Shown here in pieces: positions 1 through 5,875 of a stretch of DNA of 12,923 bases. The DNA comes from JALYNX01 sp040902845 (GTDB taxonomy: Bacteria > Actinomycetota > Acidimicrobiia > Spongiisociales > ZC4RG35). Positions within the stretch are counted from its first letter, which is position 1. The number at the start of each line of letters is the position of its first letter. Location of the stretch: contig JBBDWM010000038.1 in NCBI GenBank assembly GCA_040902845.1, positions 1 to 12,923 on the forward strand, read 5' to 3'. The notes below the pieces were generated by a model. That model was given only the letters and a program-made list of their open reading frames with translations, searched no databases and had not been told where the DNA came from. The position numbers and the translations under genes were made by a program.

Positions 1-38
1 TTGTCCCTTGGCAGGTCAACCCCTGCGATACGTGCCAC
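1..38 (-). CDS. rpsM: 30S ribosomal protein S13, N-terminal fragment (runs off the window)
   Basis: Only the first 12 codons and two bases are inside the window. They read MARIAGVDLPRD, the very conserved N-terminus of S13, the protein of the small-subunit head that contacts the P-site tRNA and forms bridges to the large subunit. The start is GTG (bases 38-36). An AAGGG stretch inside the end of rpmJ lies about 8 bases upstream and is a suitable ribosome binding site. The stop of rpmJ is 5 bases upstream, so the two genes are in one transcript. The order rpmJ-rpsM is the usual start of the alpha cluster, so rpsK, rpsD, rpoA and rplQ would be expected beyond the window edge. The fragment is short, but the match is distinctive. 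Confidence 0.9.
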   Translation of the reverse strand, partial: MARIAGVDLPRD

Positions 39-43
39 TCAGA

Positions 44-157
44 TCACCCTTGACGCTGCTTGTGACGGGGGTTGGGGCAGATCACCCAGACGCGACCGCG
101 ACGCCGGATGACCCGACATTTCTCGCACATCTTCTTGGTGGAAGGTCGAACCTTCAT
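44..157 (-). CDS. rpmJ: 50S ribosomal protein L36, zinc-binding form
   Basis: This 37-residue protein has the full length of bacterial L36, the smallest large-subunit protein, which sits on 23S rRNA near the factor-binding side. It opens MKVRPSTKKMCEKC and ends in a basic tail. Cys11, Cys14, Cys27 and His32 form the C-x2-C-x12-C-x4-H zinc site, so this is the C+ type and not the zinc-free paralogue made under zinc starvation. Two ATG codons are adjacent (160 and 157). The second gives the canonical N-terminus and lies 6 bases after GGAG, so I chose it. The reading frame stays open upstream to about 349, but that part resembles nothing. rpsM follows after 5 bases, and the 194 bases upstream separate it from map. 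Confidence 0.96.
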   Translation of the reverse strand: MKVRPSTKKMCEKCRVIRRRGRVWVICPNPRHKQRQG

Positions 158-351
158 CATCAGCTCCAAAACTTCGGTGTCGCGCCTCGCGGATCCGGGA
201 TACCGCCCCCAGGCCCGGGTTTGACCCCCGGGACGTGCGCGAGTGGTTCCCAGGTCACAAACAAACCTCTGCCCTGAAATCGGGAAGGAGGGACTGCGTG
301 TCCTGGATATCTCCGAACCCGTCCGTGACGGGTCGGGTAGACGATGCAATG
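158..351 (-). other. map-rpmJ spacer without infA; two GC-rich inverted repeats
   Basis: This is the longest gene-free stretch in the window. In actinobacteria it often holds infA (initiation factor IF-1, about 72 codons). None of the three minus-strand frames here reads like IF-1, and the space is too small for it. Two inverted repeats are visible. At 317-333 a 7-base arm (ACCCGTC) and its complement flank a 3-base loop. At 214-232 two copies of the self-complementary CCCGGG are separated by 7 bases. Neither is followed by a T-run on the minus strand, so they are not typical intrinsic terminators. They could stall polymerase or shape the rpmJ leader. No convincing -35/-10 pair was found. There are no heptamer arrays here, unlike the other long spacers. 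Confidence 0.6.
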
Positions 352-1143
352 CTAACCACGGGTCGCACTCTGCTCAAATTCGACAGCGACCGGCTCCTGG
401 GCGGCGGTGAACACCTGTACCCCGTCCGGGGTCACGCAGACCGTGTGCTCGAAGTGGGCCGAGAGGGAGCCGTCCTCGGTCCGAACGGTCCAGCGATCCG
501 CATCGACCTTGGTGTGACGGGTCCCCATGTTGAACATGGGCTCGAGGCATAGAGCCATCCCGGTGCGCAACTTGAGCCCGCGCCCCGGTGTCCCGTAGTT
601 GGGGACCTGGGGTTCCTCATGCATCTGGCGGCCGATCCCGTGGCCGACGTATTCCTCGACAATCCCGAACCCATGGGCTTCACCGACGGCAGCCACCGCA
701 GCCCCGATGTCGCCCAAGTGGGCCCCTTTGTGAACGGTCGCGATCCCGGCCCATAAAGCCCGCTCGGTGATCTCCATCAGGTTCTTTGCGGCCTGATCGA
801 CCGCTCCGATCGCCATGGTGAAGGCAGCGTCACCGTGAAAGCCCTCGAAGATGGCCCCGGCATCAACCGAGAGGATGTCACCTTCCACCAGCCGGTATTC
901 GGTGGGGATGCCGTGCACGATCACGTCATTTGGGGACAGACACAGACTCTTCGGATAGCCGTTGTAGCCGAGGAACGAAGCGACGCAACCCCGATCCTCG
1001 ATGATCCGGGCGCCGATCTCGTCGAGCTCGACAAGGCTCACACCCGGCAACGCGGCTTCCCGGACGGCTTCGAGGACGGCAGCTACGGTGGCGCCGGCCT
1101 TTTGCATCTTGGCGAACTCACGTCGGCTCTTGATGGTGATCAT
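352..1143 (-). CDS. map: Methionine aminopeptidase type I
   Basis: Removes the initiator methionine from nascent cytosolic proteins using a two-metal centre. The 263-residue length and pita-bread fold motifs fit type I enzymes. The five metal ligands are all visible: Asp94 (SVDAG), Asp105 (HGDAAFT), His168 (GHGIG), Glu201 (LEPMF) and Glu232 (AHFEHTV). His77 in VHGIP and His175 in QMHEEP are the substrate-contacting histidines. There is no N-terminal zinc-finger or SH3-binding extension, so it is the short type Ia-like form. The ATG overlaps the adk stop as ATGA. The bases upstream belong to a 7-base repeat array, and the nearest GGAG is about 13 bases from the start. Initiation therefore probably relies on coupling to adk translation. 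It ends in TAG. Confidence 0.97.
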   Translation of the reverse strand: MITIKSRREFAKMQKAGATVAAVLEAVREAALPGVSLVELDEIGARIIEDRGCVASFLGYNGYPKSLCLSPNDVIVHGIPTEYRLVEGDILSVDAGAIFEGFHGDAAFTMAIGAVDQAAKNLMEITERALWAGIATVHKGAHLGDIGAAVAAVGEAHGFGIVEEYVGHGIGRQMHEEPQVPNYGTPGRGLKLRTGMALCLEPMFNMGTRHTKVDADRWTVRTEDGSLSAHFEHTVCVTPDGVQVFTAAQEPVAVEFEQSATRG

Positions 1144-1721
1144 CCCGTTGTCCGTTCTCCGTAATCCGTTGTTCGTAAAGATTCGATGGCAGCGACGATC
1201 CGTCGGGTTACCTCGTCGATGCCACCCATGCCGTCGATCGAAACGAGCAAGCCACGCCCGCCGTAGATCTCGAGCAGCGGAGCGGTCTGGTCGCGAAAGA
1301 CCCGGAACCTGTTTCTGATCGTTTCCTCGGTGTCATCGACACGGCCCCTAGTCAGCAGACGGCCCACCAATTCGTCCTCGTCGACCTCGAAGACCACCAC
1401 CCCGGACAGGCCATCTGCACCGATCAACGCGTCGAGGGCAGCTACTTGAACTTCGGTCCGAGGGAAGCCGTCGAGGATGAAGCCCTGCTCGGCGTCAGGC
1501 TCGGCCAATCGCTCCTCGAGCATTGCCACCGTCAGTTCGTCGGGTACGTATTCCCCGGCAGCCATGATCGCCTGCACTTTCTGGCCCAACTCGGTGCCGC
1601 CAGCGGCGTGGTCACGGAACATCTCACCGGTTGAGACATGGGGCACACCGAGCTCTCGAGCCACGCGGGTGGCCTGGGTCCCCTTGCCTGCGCCAGGAGG
1701 ACCAATAAAGAGCAGTCTCAT
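1140..1721 (-). CDS. adk: Adenylate kinase, short-LID form
   Basis: Catalyses ATP + AMP = 2 ADP in the cytosol and maintains adenylate balance. The protein has 193 residues. The P-loop GPPGAGKGTQ is at 7-16 with Lys13, an AMP-binding TGEMFRDH at 31-38, DGFPRT at 84-89, and RGRVDDTEETIRNRF at 125-139. The last stretch leads directly into the core, so the long zinc or four-residue LID insert is absent. The ATG at 1721 is chosen because the P-loop then sits at its normal place. Upstream in-frame sequence only translates the intergenic repeat. The start and its GGAG lie in a perfect inverted repeat (1720-1738). Residues 182-193 (LRTTDYGERTTG) are encoded entirely by a 7-base tandem array, so the native C-terminus seems to have been replaced or extended. 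The stop overlaps the map start. Confidence 0.97.
   Translation of the reverse strand: MRLLFIGPPGAGKGTQATRVARELGVPHVSTGEMFRDHAAGGTELGQKVQAIMAAGEYVPDELTVAMLEERLAEPDAEQGFILDGFPRTEVQVAALDALIGADGLSGVVVFEVDEDELVGRLLTRGRVDDTEETIRNRFRVFRDQTAPLLEIYGGRGLLVSIDGMGGIDEVTRRIVAAIESLRTTDYGERTTG
1144..1178. repeat. Heptamer array A1 (ACGGANN variant) inside the 3' end of adk
   Basis: Five consecutive 7-base units occur. Read on the minus strand they are TTACGAA, CAACGGA, TTACGGA, GAACGGA and CAACGGG. The core ACGG differs by one base from the ACGC core of the other arrays in the window, and the period is the same. The array encodes residues 182-193 of adenylate kinase exactly and ends against the ATG of map. 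It is therefore coding sequence as well as a repeat. Confidence 0.75.
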
Positions 1722-1738
1722 CGGAGCAGAGCTCCGAT
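1720..1738 (-). promoter_or_regulatory. Perfect hairpin over the adk ribosome binding site and start codon
   Basis: The two 8-base arms ATCGGAGC and GCTCCGAT are exact complements with a 3-base loop. On the mRNA the 5' arm holds the only Shine-Dalgarno-like sequence (GGAG). The last two bases of the 3' arm are the A and U of the adk AUG. If it folds, the hairpin would hide both initiation signals, which could hold adk output below that of the ribosomal protein genes or make it conditional. The inverted repeat is seen directly; the regulatory role is inferred. Confidence 0.5.
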
Positions 1739-1750
1739 AAGCCCTGCTCT

Positions 1751-1802
1751 CGCAATACGCAATACGCAATACGCAGTACGTAATGCGTTATGCGTTATGC
1801 GG
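1751..1802. repeat. Heptamer array A2, orientation-switching, secY-adk spacer
   Basis: Period-7 units run from 1751. On the plus strand there is a partial CGCAAT, ACGCAAT twice, ACGCAGT, ACGTAAT, then GCGTTAT twice and GCGG. The first half reads ACGC and the second half reads GCGT on the same strand. The array is therefore an imperfect palindrome centred between 1779 and 1780. Counting outward, 17 of 22 base pairs match, as ACGCA/TGCGT blocks broken by 2-base mismatches. No protein is encoded. Confidence 0.85.
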
Positions 1803-1832
1803 ATCTTGACCTGATACATCAGGTCAAGATCC
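1801..1832 (-). other. Perfect 14-base-pair hairpin across the secY stop codon
   Basis: The arms at 1801-1814 (GGATCTTGACCTGA on the plus strand) and 1819-1832 are exact reverse complements around a 4-base loop (TACA on the plus strand). On the secY mRNA the 5' arm contains the last codons (Ile-Leu-Thr) and the UGA stop. The 3' arm follows at once. No U-run comes after it, because heptamer array A2 starts immediately. It is therefore not a standard intrinsic terminator. It could protect the 3' end of an upstream transcript, pause polymerase, or slow ribosomes at termination. The structure is seen; its function is inferred. Confidence 0.65.
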
Positions 1833-3129
1833 CCTCGTAATTTCTCATCGTTAGCTGGGATTCGATTTGCTTCATCGTTTCCAGCGCCACACCAACCACG
1901 ATCAGGATCGACACCCCGGAAAAGGCGATCGAGATGTTCCAGACCGCTCCGGCGATGGCGGGAAGGATCGCAATCGTGGCCAGGAAGATCGATCCGGGCA
2001 AAGTGATTCGGTTGAGAATGAACGCGAGGTGCCTGGATGTCTGACGACCGGGGCGGACCCCCGGGACGAAGCCACCCTGGCGCTGGATCATCTCTGCCTG
2101 CTTCTCCGGGTCGAACTGGATCGCGGTGTAGAAGTAGGTGAAGAAGATGATCAGGGAGAAAAGGATCAGGATGTACCACCAACTGACGCTCCCGCTCCCA
2201 CCGAGGTTGTCGTCGATCCATCGGTAGACCGACTGCACCCATGCCGCGTCTGATGGGATGGCGGTGATGATGAGGGAGGGGATCAGCAGGACCGACGTGG
2301 CGAAGATCACCGGGATCACGCCGGCGGTGTTCACCTTCAAAGGGATATAGGTCGACTGGCCTCCCATGACCCGTCGCCCACGCACCCTCTTGGCGAACTG
2401 GATCGGGATCCGACGTTGCGCCTGGTCCACGTAGATGATGGCGCCGATCATCGACAAGAACACGACTACCACCACCACGAACCTGATCGGAAGGTTGGCG
2501 GCCACGGTCTGACCCCAGATCTGTCCGAATATGAAGGGGAACTGGCTGAGGATCGACACGAAGATGATCAGGGACATGCCGTTGCCAACACCACGCTGGG
2601 TGATCAACTCCCCGAGCCACATCACCATGGCCGTGCCTGCGGTCATGGTCAATACCACAAGAATGACCCGACCTGTCGTGTAAGTGGGGATGAGATCGAT
2701 CCCGTTCGTGAACCGCCCGACATGGAACAGGTAGGTGAAGCTCGTCGATTGGATCAGGGCCAGGATGACGGTCAAGTAGCGGGTCCACTGGGTGATCACC
2801 TTCCGTCCCGATTCACCCTCCTCTTGGAGAGCCTGCAACTTGGGTATCACCACTGTGAGCAACTGGAGGATGATCGAGGCCGTGATGTAGGGGATGATCC
2901 CGAGTGAGAACACCGAGAAGGACTCCAGGGCCCCACCGGAGAACAGGTTGAGGAGACCGTAGATACCGCCCGCCTGCTGCTGGGACTGGAACAACTCGAC
3001 CGCCTGCAAGTCGATCCCAGGTACGGGGATGGTCGCCCCAAGCCGGTAGACACCGAACATCGCCAGTGTGAAAAAGATCTTGGCCCGAAGATCCGGGACC
3101 TTGAACATGTTGCGGTAAATGGTGAGCAT
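1819..3129 (-). CDS. secY: Preprotein translocase subunit SecY
   Basis: Forms the membrane channel of the Sec translocon with SecE and SecG, and receives ribosome-bound or SecA-driven preproteins. The 436-residue protein shows ten hydrophobic segments at about 14-32, 71-95, 116-137, 151-172, 183-205, 214-235, 267-290, 316-337, 375-394 and 399-418. The N-terminal PDLRAKI, the plug region after PVPGID, the basic cytosolic loop around 237-256 (QAQRRIPIQFAKRVRGRR) and GGFVPGVRPG at 352-361 are family signatures. The ATG at 3129 matches the usual distance of about 10 residues before PDLR. No Shine-Dalgarno sequence precedes it: the bases up to the ATG are heptamer array A3. The stop lies in a 14-base-pair hairpin. 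The spc position after rplO is standard. Confidence 0.98.
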   Translation of the reverse strand: MLTIYRNMFKVPDLRAKIFFTLAMFGVYRLGATIPVPGIDLQAVELFQSQQQAGGIYGLLNLFSGGALESFSVFSLGIIPYITASIILQLLTVVIPKLQALQEEGESGRKVITQWTRYLTVILALIQSTSFTYLFHVGRFTNGIDLIPTYTTGRVILVVLTMTAGTAMVMWLGELITQRGVGNGMSLIIFVSILSQFPFIFGQIWGQTVAANLPIRFVVVVVVFLSMIGAIIYVDQAQRRIPIQFAKRVRGRRVMGGQSTYIPLKVNTAGVIPVIFATSVLLIPSLIITAIPSDAAWVQSVYRWIDDNLGGSGSVSWWYILILFSLIIFFTYFYTAIQFDPEKQAEMIQRQGGFVPGVRPGRQTSRHLAFILNRITLPGSIFLATIAILPAIAGAVWNISIAFSGVSILIVVGVALETMKQIESQLTMRNYEGILT

Positions 3130-3130
3130 T

Positions 3131-3183
3131 GCGTTCTACGTATTGCGTATTGCGTATTGCGTATTGCGTATTGCGTATTGCGT
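3131..3183. repeat. Heptamer array A3, rplO-secY spacer (five perfect GCGTATT copies)
   Basis: On the plus strand the units are GCGTTCT, ACGTATT, five identical GCGTATT (3145-3179) and a partial GCGT. This is the most homogeneous array in the window. It takes up 53 of the 59 bases between the rplO stop and the secY start. Unlike A2, A4 and A7 it keeps one orientation throughout. On the mRNA strand it reads as repeated ACGCAAT and runs to within one base of the secY ATG. Confidence 0.92.
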
Positions 3184-3188
3184 CCGGT

Positions 3189-3647
3189 TCAATCGAGCAC
3201 CTCCACCGTGCCCCCGGCGGCCTCGATCTTCTTCTTTGCCGCTGCGCTGAAAGCATGTGCCTTGACCGTGAGCGCCTTGCCCAACTCACCCTGGGCCAGA
3301 ACCTTGACCCGACCTTTGTGCCGGATCATGCCCCGGTTTCTGAGCTCCTCGGGATTCACCTCGCTGCCCGCATCGAAGGTGTCGAGCGCAGCCAGGTTCA
3401 CGATCGCAAACTCCTCCTTGTTCGGGTTCTTGAACCCGGGAAGCTTGGGCAGCCGCATCGCCAATGCGGTCTGGCCACCCTCGAACCCGGGACGAAGCGT
3501 GTTGCGGGCCTTGAGCCCCTTGGTTCCTCGCCCGGCGGTCTTACCGCGTCGTCCGCCCTCGCCGCGGCCGACCCGAATCCTCTTCTTCTTGGAGCCGGGT
3601 GCAGGTTTGAGGTCGTGCAGCCTCAGTTGTTTCTTCTCTTCAGTCAT
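3189..3647 (-). CDS. rplO: 50S ribosomal protein L15
   Basis: A large-subunit protein with a long extended N-terminal tail that threads into 23S rRNA. The 152-residue product has the typical glycine- and arginine-rich tail at about 19-45 (GSKKKRIRVGRGEGGRRGKTAGRGTKG), RPGFEGGQTALAMRLPKLPGF near 52-72, and a C-terminal globular part. Two starts are possible. TTG at 3653 overlaps the rpmD stop as TTGA. ATG at 3647 lies 6 bases after GAGGG and two bases after that stop. I chose the ATG; the TTG would add only Met-Arg. A heptamer array begins 5 bases after its stop and separates it from secY. Confidence 0.96.
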   Translation of the reverse strand: MTEEKKQLRLHDLKPAPGSKKKRIRVGRGEGGRRGKTAGRGTKGLKARNTLRPGFEGGQTALAMRLPKLPGFKNPNKEEFAIVNLAALDTFDAGSEVNPEELRNRGMIRHKGRVKVLAQGELGKALTVKAHAFSAAAKKKIEAAGGTVEVLD

Positions 3648-3649
3648 CC

Positions 3650-3835
3650 TCAACCCTCTTCGACTTCGACCAAGTGCCGGACTCTGGCGAGCATCCCGCG
3701 CAGACTTGGGGTATCTGCGTGCTCCCTCGTCTGATGGAGCTTGTGCAGACCGAGCGATTCGACGGTCGCCCTCGTTTTGGGCTTCTCACCGATCACCGAC
3801 CTCTTCAAGGTCACTTTCACTGTCTTGACGGCCAT
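3650..3835 (-). CDS. rpmD: 50S ribosomal protein L30
   Basis: A small large-subunit protein of one ferredoxin-like alpha-beta fold. The 61 residues contain VTLKRSVIGEKPKTRATVESLGLHK at about 8-32, the standard bacterial L30 segment, followed by DTPSLRGMLARVRHLVEVEE. Length is normal. It starts 8 bases after the rpsE stop, and its own stop is 2 bases before the preferred rplO ATG. Position between rpsE and rplO is the canonical spc order. Nothing unusual is seen. Confidence 0.96.
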   Translation of the reverse strand: MAVKTVKVTLKRSVIGEKPKTRATVESLGLHKLHQTREHADTPSLRGMLARVRHLVEVEEG

Positions 3836-3843
3836 CGCTCAGC

Positions 3844-4389
3844 TCATTTCGTGTGGGCGCGGAGCGATTCCGTGCCCCGGTAGGCGGCGAGCAACCCGGG
3901 AGGGACAATGTCCTCTGCCTGCTTGCCGCGCAATCGGGCGACTTCGTCGGGACGACGCTGGTTGGTGAGTGCGTTCATAGCCGCCTTGGCAACATTGAGA
4001 TGGGTTGGCGACCCCAATGACTTGGCCAGGGCGTCCTTGACCCCGGCCGCTTCCAGGATCTGGCGAACCGCGCCGCCGGCGATGACTCCGGTTCCGGGTG
4101 CGGCCGGCTTGACCAGCACCTTCGAGGCGCCGTGCTCTCCCGTCGTCTGATGGACCACGGTCTGACCGGCCATCGCGATGCTCACCATGGCGCGCCTGGC
4201 GCTCTCCATTCCCTTTTGGATGGCGGCCGGCACCTCCTTCGCCTTGCCGTAGCCGATACCGACCTTGCCGTTGCCGTCACCGACCACGACGAGGGCGGTG
4301 AAGCTGAACCGGCGACCTCCCTTGACCACCTTCGCCACCCGGTTGATCTGAATGACGCGCTCGTCGTACTGGTTTTGCTCTTGGGCCAT
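3844..4389 (-). CDS. rpsE: 30S ribosomal protein S5
   Basis: Small-subunit body protein at the mRNA entry side, involved in decoding fidelity and helicase activity with S3 and S4. The 181 residues include the double-stranded-RNA-binding-like N-terminal domain with VVKGGRRFSFTALVVVGDGNGKVGIGYGKAKEVP at about 21-54. This is the loop region where spectinomycin-resistance changes occur in other species. The C-terminal domain has GTGVIAGGAVRQILEAAGV at about 99-117 and the LGSPTHLNVAKA signature near 125-136. The start is 2 bases after the rplR TAA stop. Length is within the usual actinobacterial range, without the long N-terminal extension of some streptomycetes. Confidence 0.98.
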   Translation of the reverse strand: MAQEQNQYDERVIQINRVAKVVKGGRRFSFTALVVVGDGNGKVGIGYGKAKEVPAAIQKGMESARRAMVSIAMAGQTVVHQTTGEHGASKVLVKPAAPGTGVIAGGAVRQILEAAGVKDALAKSLGSPTHLNVAKAAMNALTNQRRPDEVARLRGKQAEDIVPPGLLAAYRGTESLRAHTK

Positions 4390-4391
4390 TT

Positions 4392-4748
4392 TTAGAACTC
4401 CAATCCTGATTCGCGAGCGGCGTCGGCCAGAGCCTTGACCTTCCCGTGGTACTTGTAACCGCCGCGGTCGAAGACAACGGTGCGGACACCGGCGTCCTTG
4501 GCCCGTCCCGCCAAAAGCTCGCCCACCTTGGCCGCAGTCGACATGTTGAGCGTGGAGCTCTTCAGGTCGGTCTCCTGTGAGGAGGCCGAGGCCAGGGTGC
4601 GACCGACGGCGTCATCGATGATCTGGGCGTAGATGTACCGGTTGCTGCGGAAAACGGCGAGCCGGGGACGCTCCCCTGTGCCGCGAACACGTTTCCGGAC
4701 CCGGGTGTGGCGACGCGCCCGAGCATCCTGTCGGGATCCCTTCATCAT
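4392..4748 (-). CDS. rplR: 50S ribosomal protein L18
   Basis: Binds 5S rRNA and, with L5, anchors it in the central protuberance. The 118 residues show the basic N-terminus (RQDARARRHTRVRKRVRGTGERPRLAVFRSNRYIYAQIIDD) and the C-terminal FDRGGYKYHGKVKALADAARE that is invariant in bacterial L18. Two tandem ATG codons exist at 4748 and 4745. The first overlaps the rplF stop as ATGA, the second as TGATG. The second has better spacing from the AGG upstream, so the true protein may lack the first Met. TAA stop, then rpsE after 2 bases. Confidence 0.96.
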   Translation of the reverse strand: MMKGSRQDARARRHTRVRKRVRGTGERPRLAVFRSNRYIYAQIIDDAVGRTLASASSQETDLKSSTLNMSTAAKVGELLAGRAKDAGVRTVVFDRGGYKYHGKVKALADAARESGLEF

Positions 4749-5281
4749 TTACCTGCCTTCCCGGCCTTGCGACGCACATGCTCGCCGGCATACCGAATTC
4801 CCTTGCCCTTGTAGGGCTCCGGGGGGCGAATCTTTCGAATGTTGGCGGCCACCAGACCGACCTGCTCCTTGTCGATCCCCGAGACCACGATCCGAGTCGG
4901 CTCCGGCACCTCGAAGCTGATCCCCTTTGGGGCGGGCACGTCCACTGCGTGGCTGAACCCGACCAGGAGCTCGACGTCGTCGCCCTTGAGAGAGGCGCGA
5001 TAACCGACGCCCTGTATCTCAAGGACCTTGCTGAAACCTTCCGAGACCCCATGGACCATGTTGGCCAGAAGGGCGCGGGACAGCCCATGAAGCGCTCTCG
5101 ACTCGCGGGTGTCGTCCTCACGATCAACGGTCACGACCCCGTCCTCCATCTGGAAGCTGACACGATCGGTGAACTCCCGGGACAACTCGCCCCGGCTTCC
5201 CTTGACGGTCACCTTCGTCCCCCTGATGTCGACATCGACACCAGAGGGCACGATCACCGGCATCTTCCCTACGCGACTCAT
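4745..5281 (-). CDS. rplF: 50S ribosomal protein L6
   Basis: Large-subunit protein near the factor-binding site and sarcin-ricin loop. The 178-residue product has the two repeated alpha-beta domains. The N-terminus is MSRVGKMPVIVPSGVDVDI, the linker NMVHGVSEGFSKVLEIQGVGYRA is at about 74-96, and the C-terminal rRNA-binding PPEPYKGKGIRY is at about 153-164. The ATG at 5281 is one base after the rpsH stop and gives the family N-terminus. A longer upstream frame only shadows rpsH. It ends in a lysine- and arginine-rich tail and overlaps rplR. Confidence 0.98.
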   Translation of the reverse strand: MSRVGKMPVIVPSGVDVDIRGTKVTVKGSRGELSREFTDRVSFQMEDGVVTVDREDDTRESRALHGLSRALLANMVHGVSEGFSKVLEIQGVGYRASLKGDDVELLVGFSHAVDVPAPKGISFEVPEPTRIVVSGIDKEQVGLVAANIRKIRPPEPYKGKGIRYAGEHVRRKAGKAGK

Positions 5282-5282
5282 A

Positions 5283-5678
5283 TCACCAGACCTCGCACAC
5301 GATCTCGCCGCCGAGGCGGCGACGACGGGCCTCGCGGTCCGGAAGCAGGCCCTGGCTGGTGGACACCACAGCGACGCCGAGACCTCCAAGGACCCGCGGG
5401 ATCTCCCCGGCGCCCCGGTAGATACGGTGCCCAGGCTTGGAGATCCGCTTGATACCGCCGATCGCAGGCTGGCGACGGGCGCCATAGCGAAGGACGAGCT
5501 CCAACTCGGGTACGGCTCCGCTGTCCTTGACGTCAAAGCGGTCGATGAACCCCTCGTCCACCAGGATGCGGGCGATGCCCAACTTCATCTTGGACGCCGG
5601 CATCGAGACCCTCTCATGCCCGACGGCAACGGCGTTGCGGATGCGGGTCAGCATGTCTGCGATTGGATCGTTGACCAT
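5283..5678 (-). CDS. rpsH: 30S ribosomal protein S8
   Basis: Primary 16S rRNA binder of the small-subunit platform, and the autoregulator of the spc operon in Escherichia coli. The 131 residues begin VNDPIADMLTRIRNA and end with the signature STSQGLLPDREARRRRLGGEIVCEVW at about 106-131. The usual STS-(R/K)-G-(V/I)-M/L turn carries Gln109 here in place of the common Arg or Lys. The ATG at 5678 shares its A with the TAA stop of rpsN (TAATG). Longer in-frame sequence upstream shadows rpsN. Whether S8 also represses this cluster cannot be told from the sequence alone. Confidence 0.97.
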   Translation of the reverse strand: MVNDPIADMLTRIRNAVAVGHERVSMPASKMKLGIARILVDEGFIDRFDVKDSGAVPELELVLRYGARRQPAIGGIKRISKPGHRIYRGAGEIPRVLGGLGVAVVSTSQGLLPDREARRRRLGGEIVCEVW

Positions 5679-5863
5679 TACCAGGACGCCTTCCTGACAC
5701 CGGGCAGCTCGCCCTGCGAGGCCAGCTGGCGAACGCAGATACGACACATCCCGAAGTCACGCAGATACGCACGGGACCGCCCGCACCTCTGGCACCGGTT
5801 GTAGCCGCGCACTTTGAACTTCGGCTCCCGGGCGGCCTTGACAACTAGTGATTTCTTAGCCAT
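5678..5863 (-). CDS. rpsN: 30S ribosomal protein S14, zinc-binding type Z
   Basis: Small-subunit head protein. At 61 residues it is the short, zinc-ribbon class (also named rpsZ), not the roughly 100-residue zinc-free class. Cys24 and Cys27 (RCQRC) and Cys40 and Cys43 (MCRIC) form the zinc site, followed by the conserved FR/LRELA-like helix (VRQLASQGELPGVRKASW). The start at 5863 has AAGGAG 7 bases upstream. An overlapping ATG four bases upstream would give only a three-codon peptide. It lies 12 bases after rplE, the largest gap inside this block. rpsH follows with a one-base overlap. Confidence 0.98.
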   Translation of the reverse strand: MAKKSLVVKAAREPKFKVRGYNRCQRCGRSRAYLRDFGMCRICVRQLASQGELPGVRKASW

Positions 5864-5875
5864 TCATTTTCTCCT

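Noticed and set aside
214..232. Terminator between map and rpmJ (CCCGGG inverted repeat)
   Set aside because: Short arms, alternative pairings and no T-run; kept only as a note in the spacer entry.
44..349. A 101-residue protein fused to L36
   Set aside because: The 64 residues before Met65 match nothing I know, and a good ribosome binding site lies just before the L36 start. The open frame is a by-product of high GC.
235..552. Plus-strand open frame of 105 codons opposite the end of map and the spacer
   Set aside because: Composition follows the antisense of map; no family motif and no ribosome binding site. Treated as a shadow frame.
1801..1832. Rho-independent terminator after secY
   Set aside because: The stem is perfect, but no T-run follows on the transcribed strand. 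I list it as a hairpin of unknown function.
3131..3183. CRISPR array
   Set aside because: The period is 7 bases with no spacers between repeats, and no cas gene is nearby. It is a simple tandem repeat.
3129..3828. Plus-strand open frames starting in array A3, with repetitive starts such as LRIAYCVLRIAYC
   Set aside because: They are translations of the 7-base repeat followed by the antisense of rplO and rpmD. No recognisable domain, and the opposite strand is clearly coding.
5864..5875. Small leader peptide at the ATG four bases before the rpsN start
   Set aside because: It would code only three residues before a stop and shares the ribosome binding site of rpsN; most likely chance.
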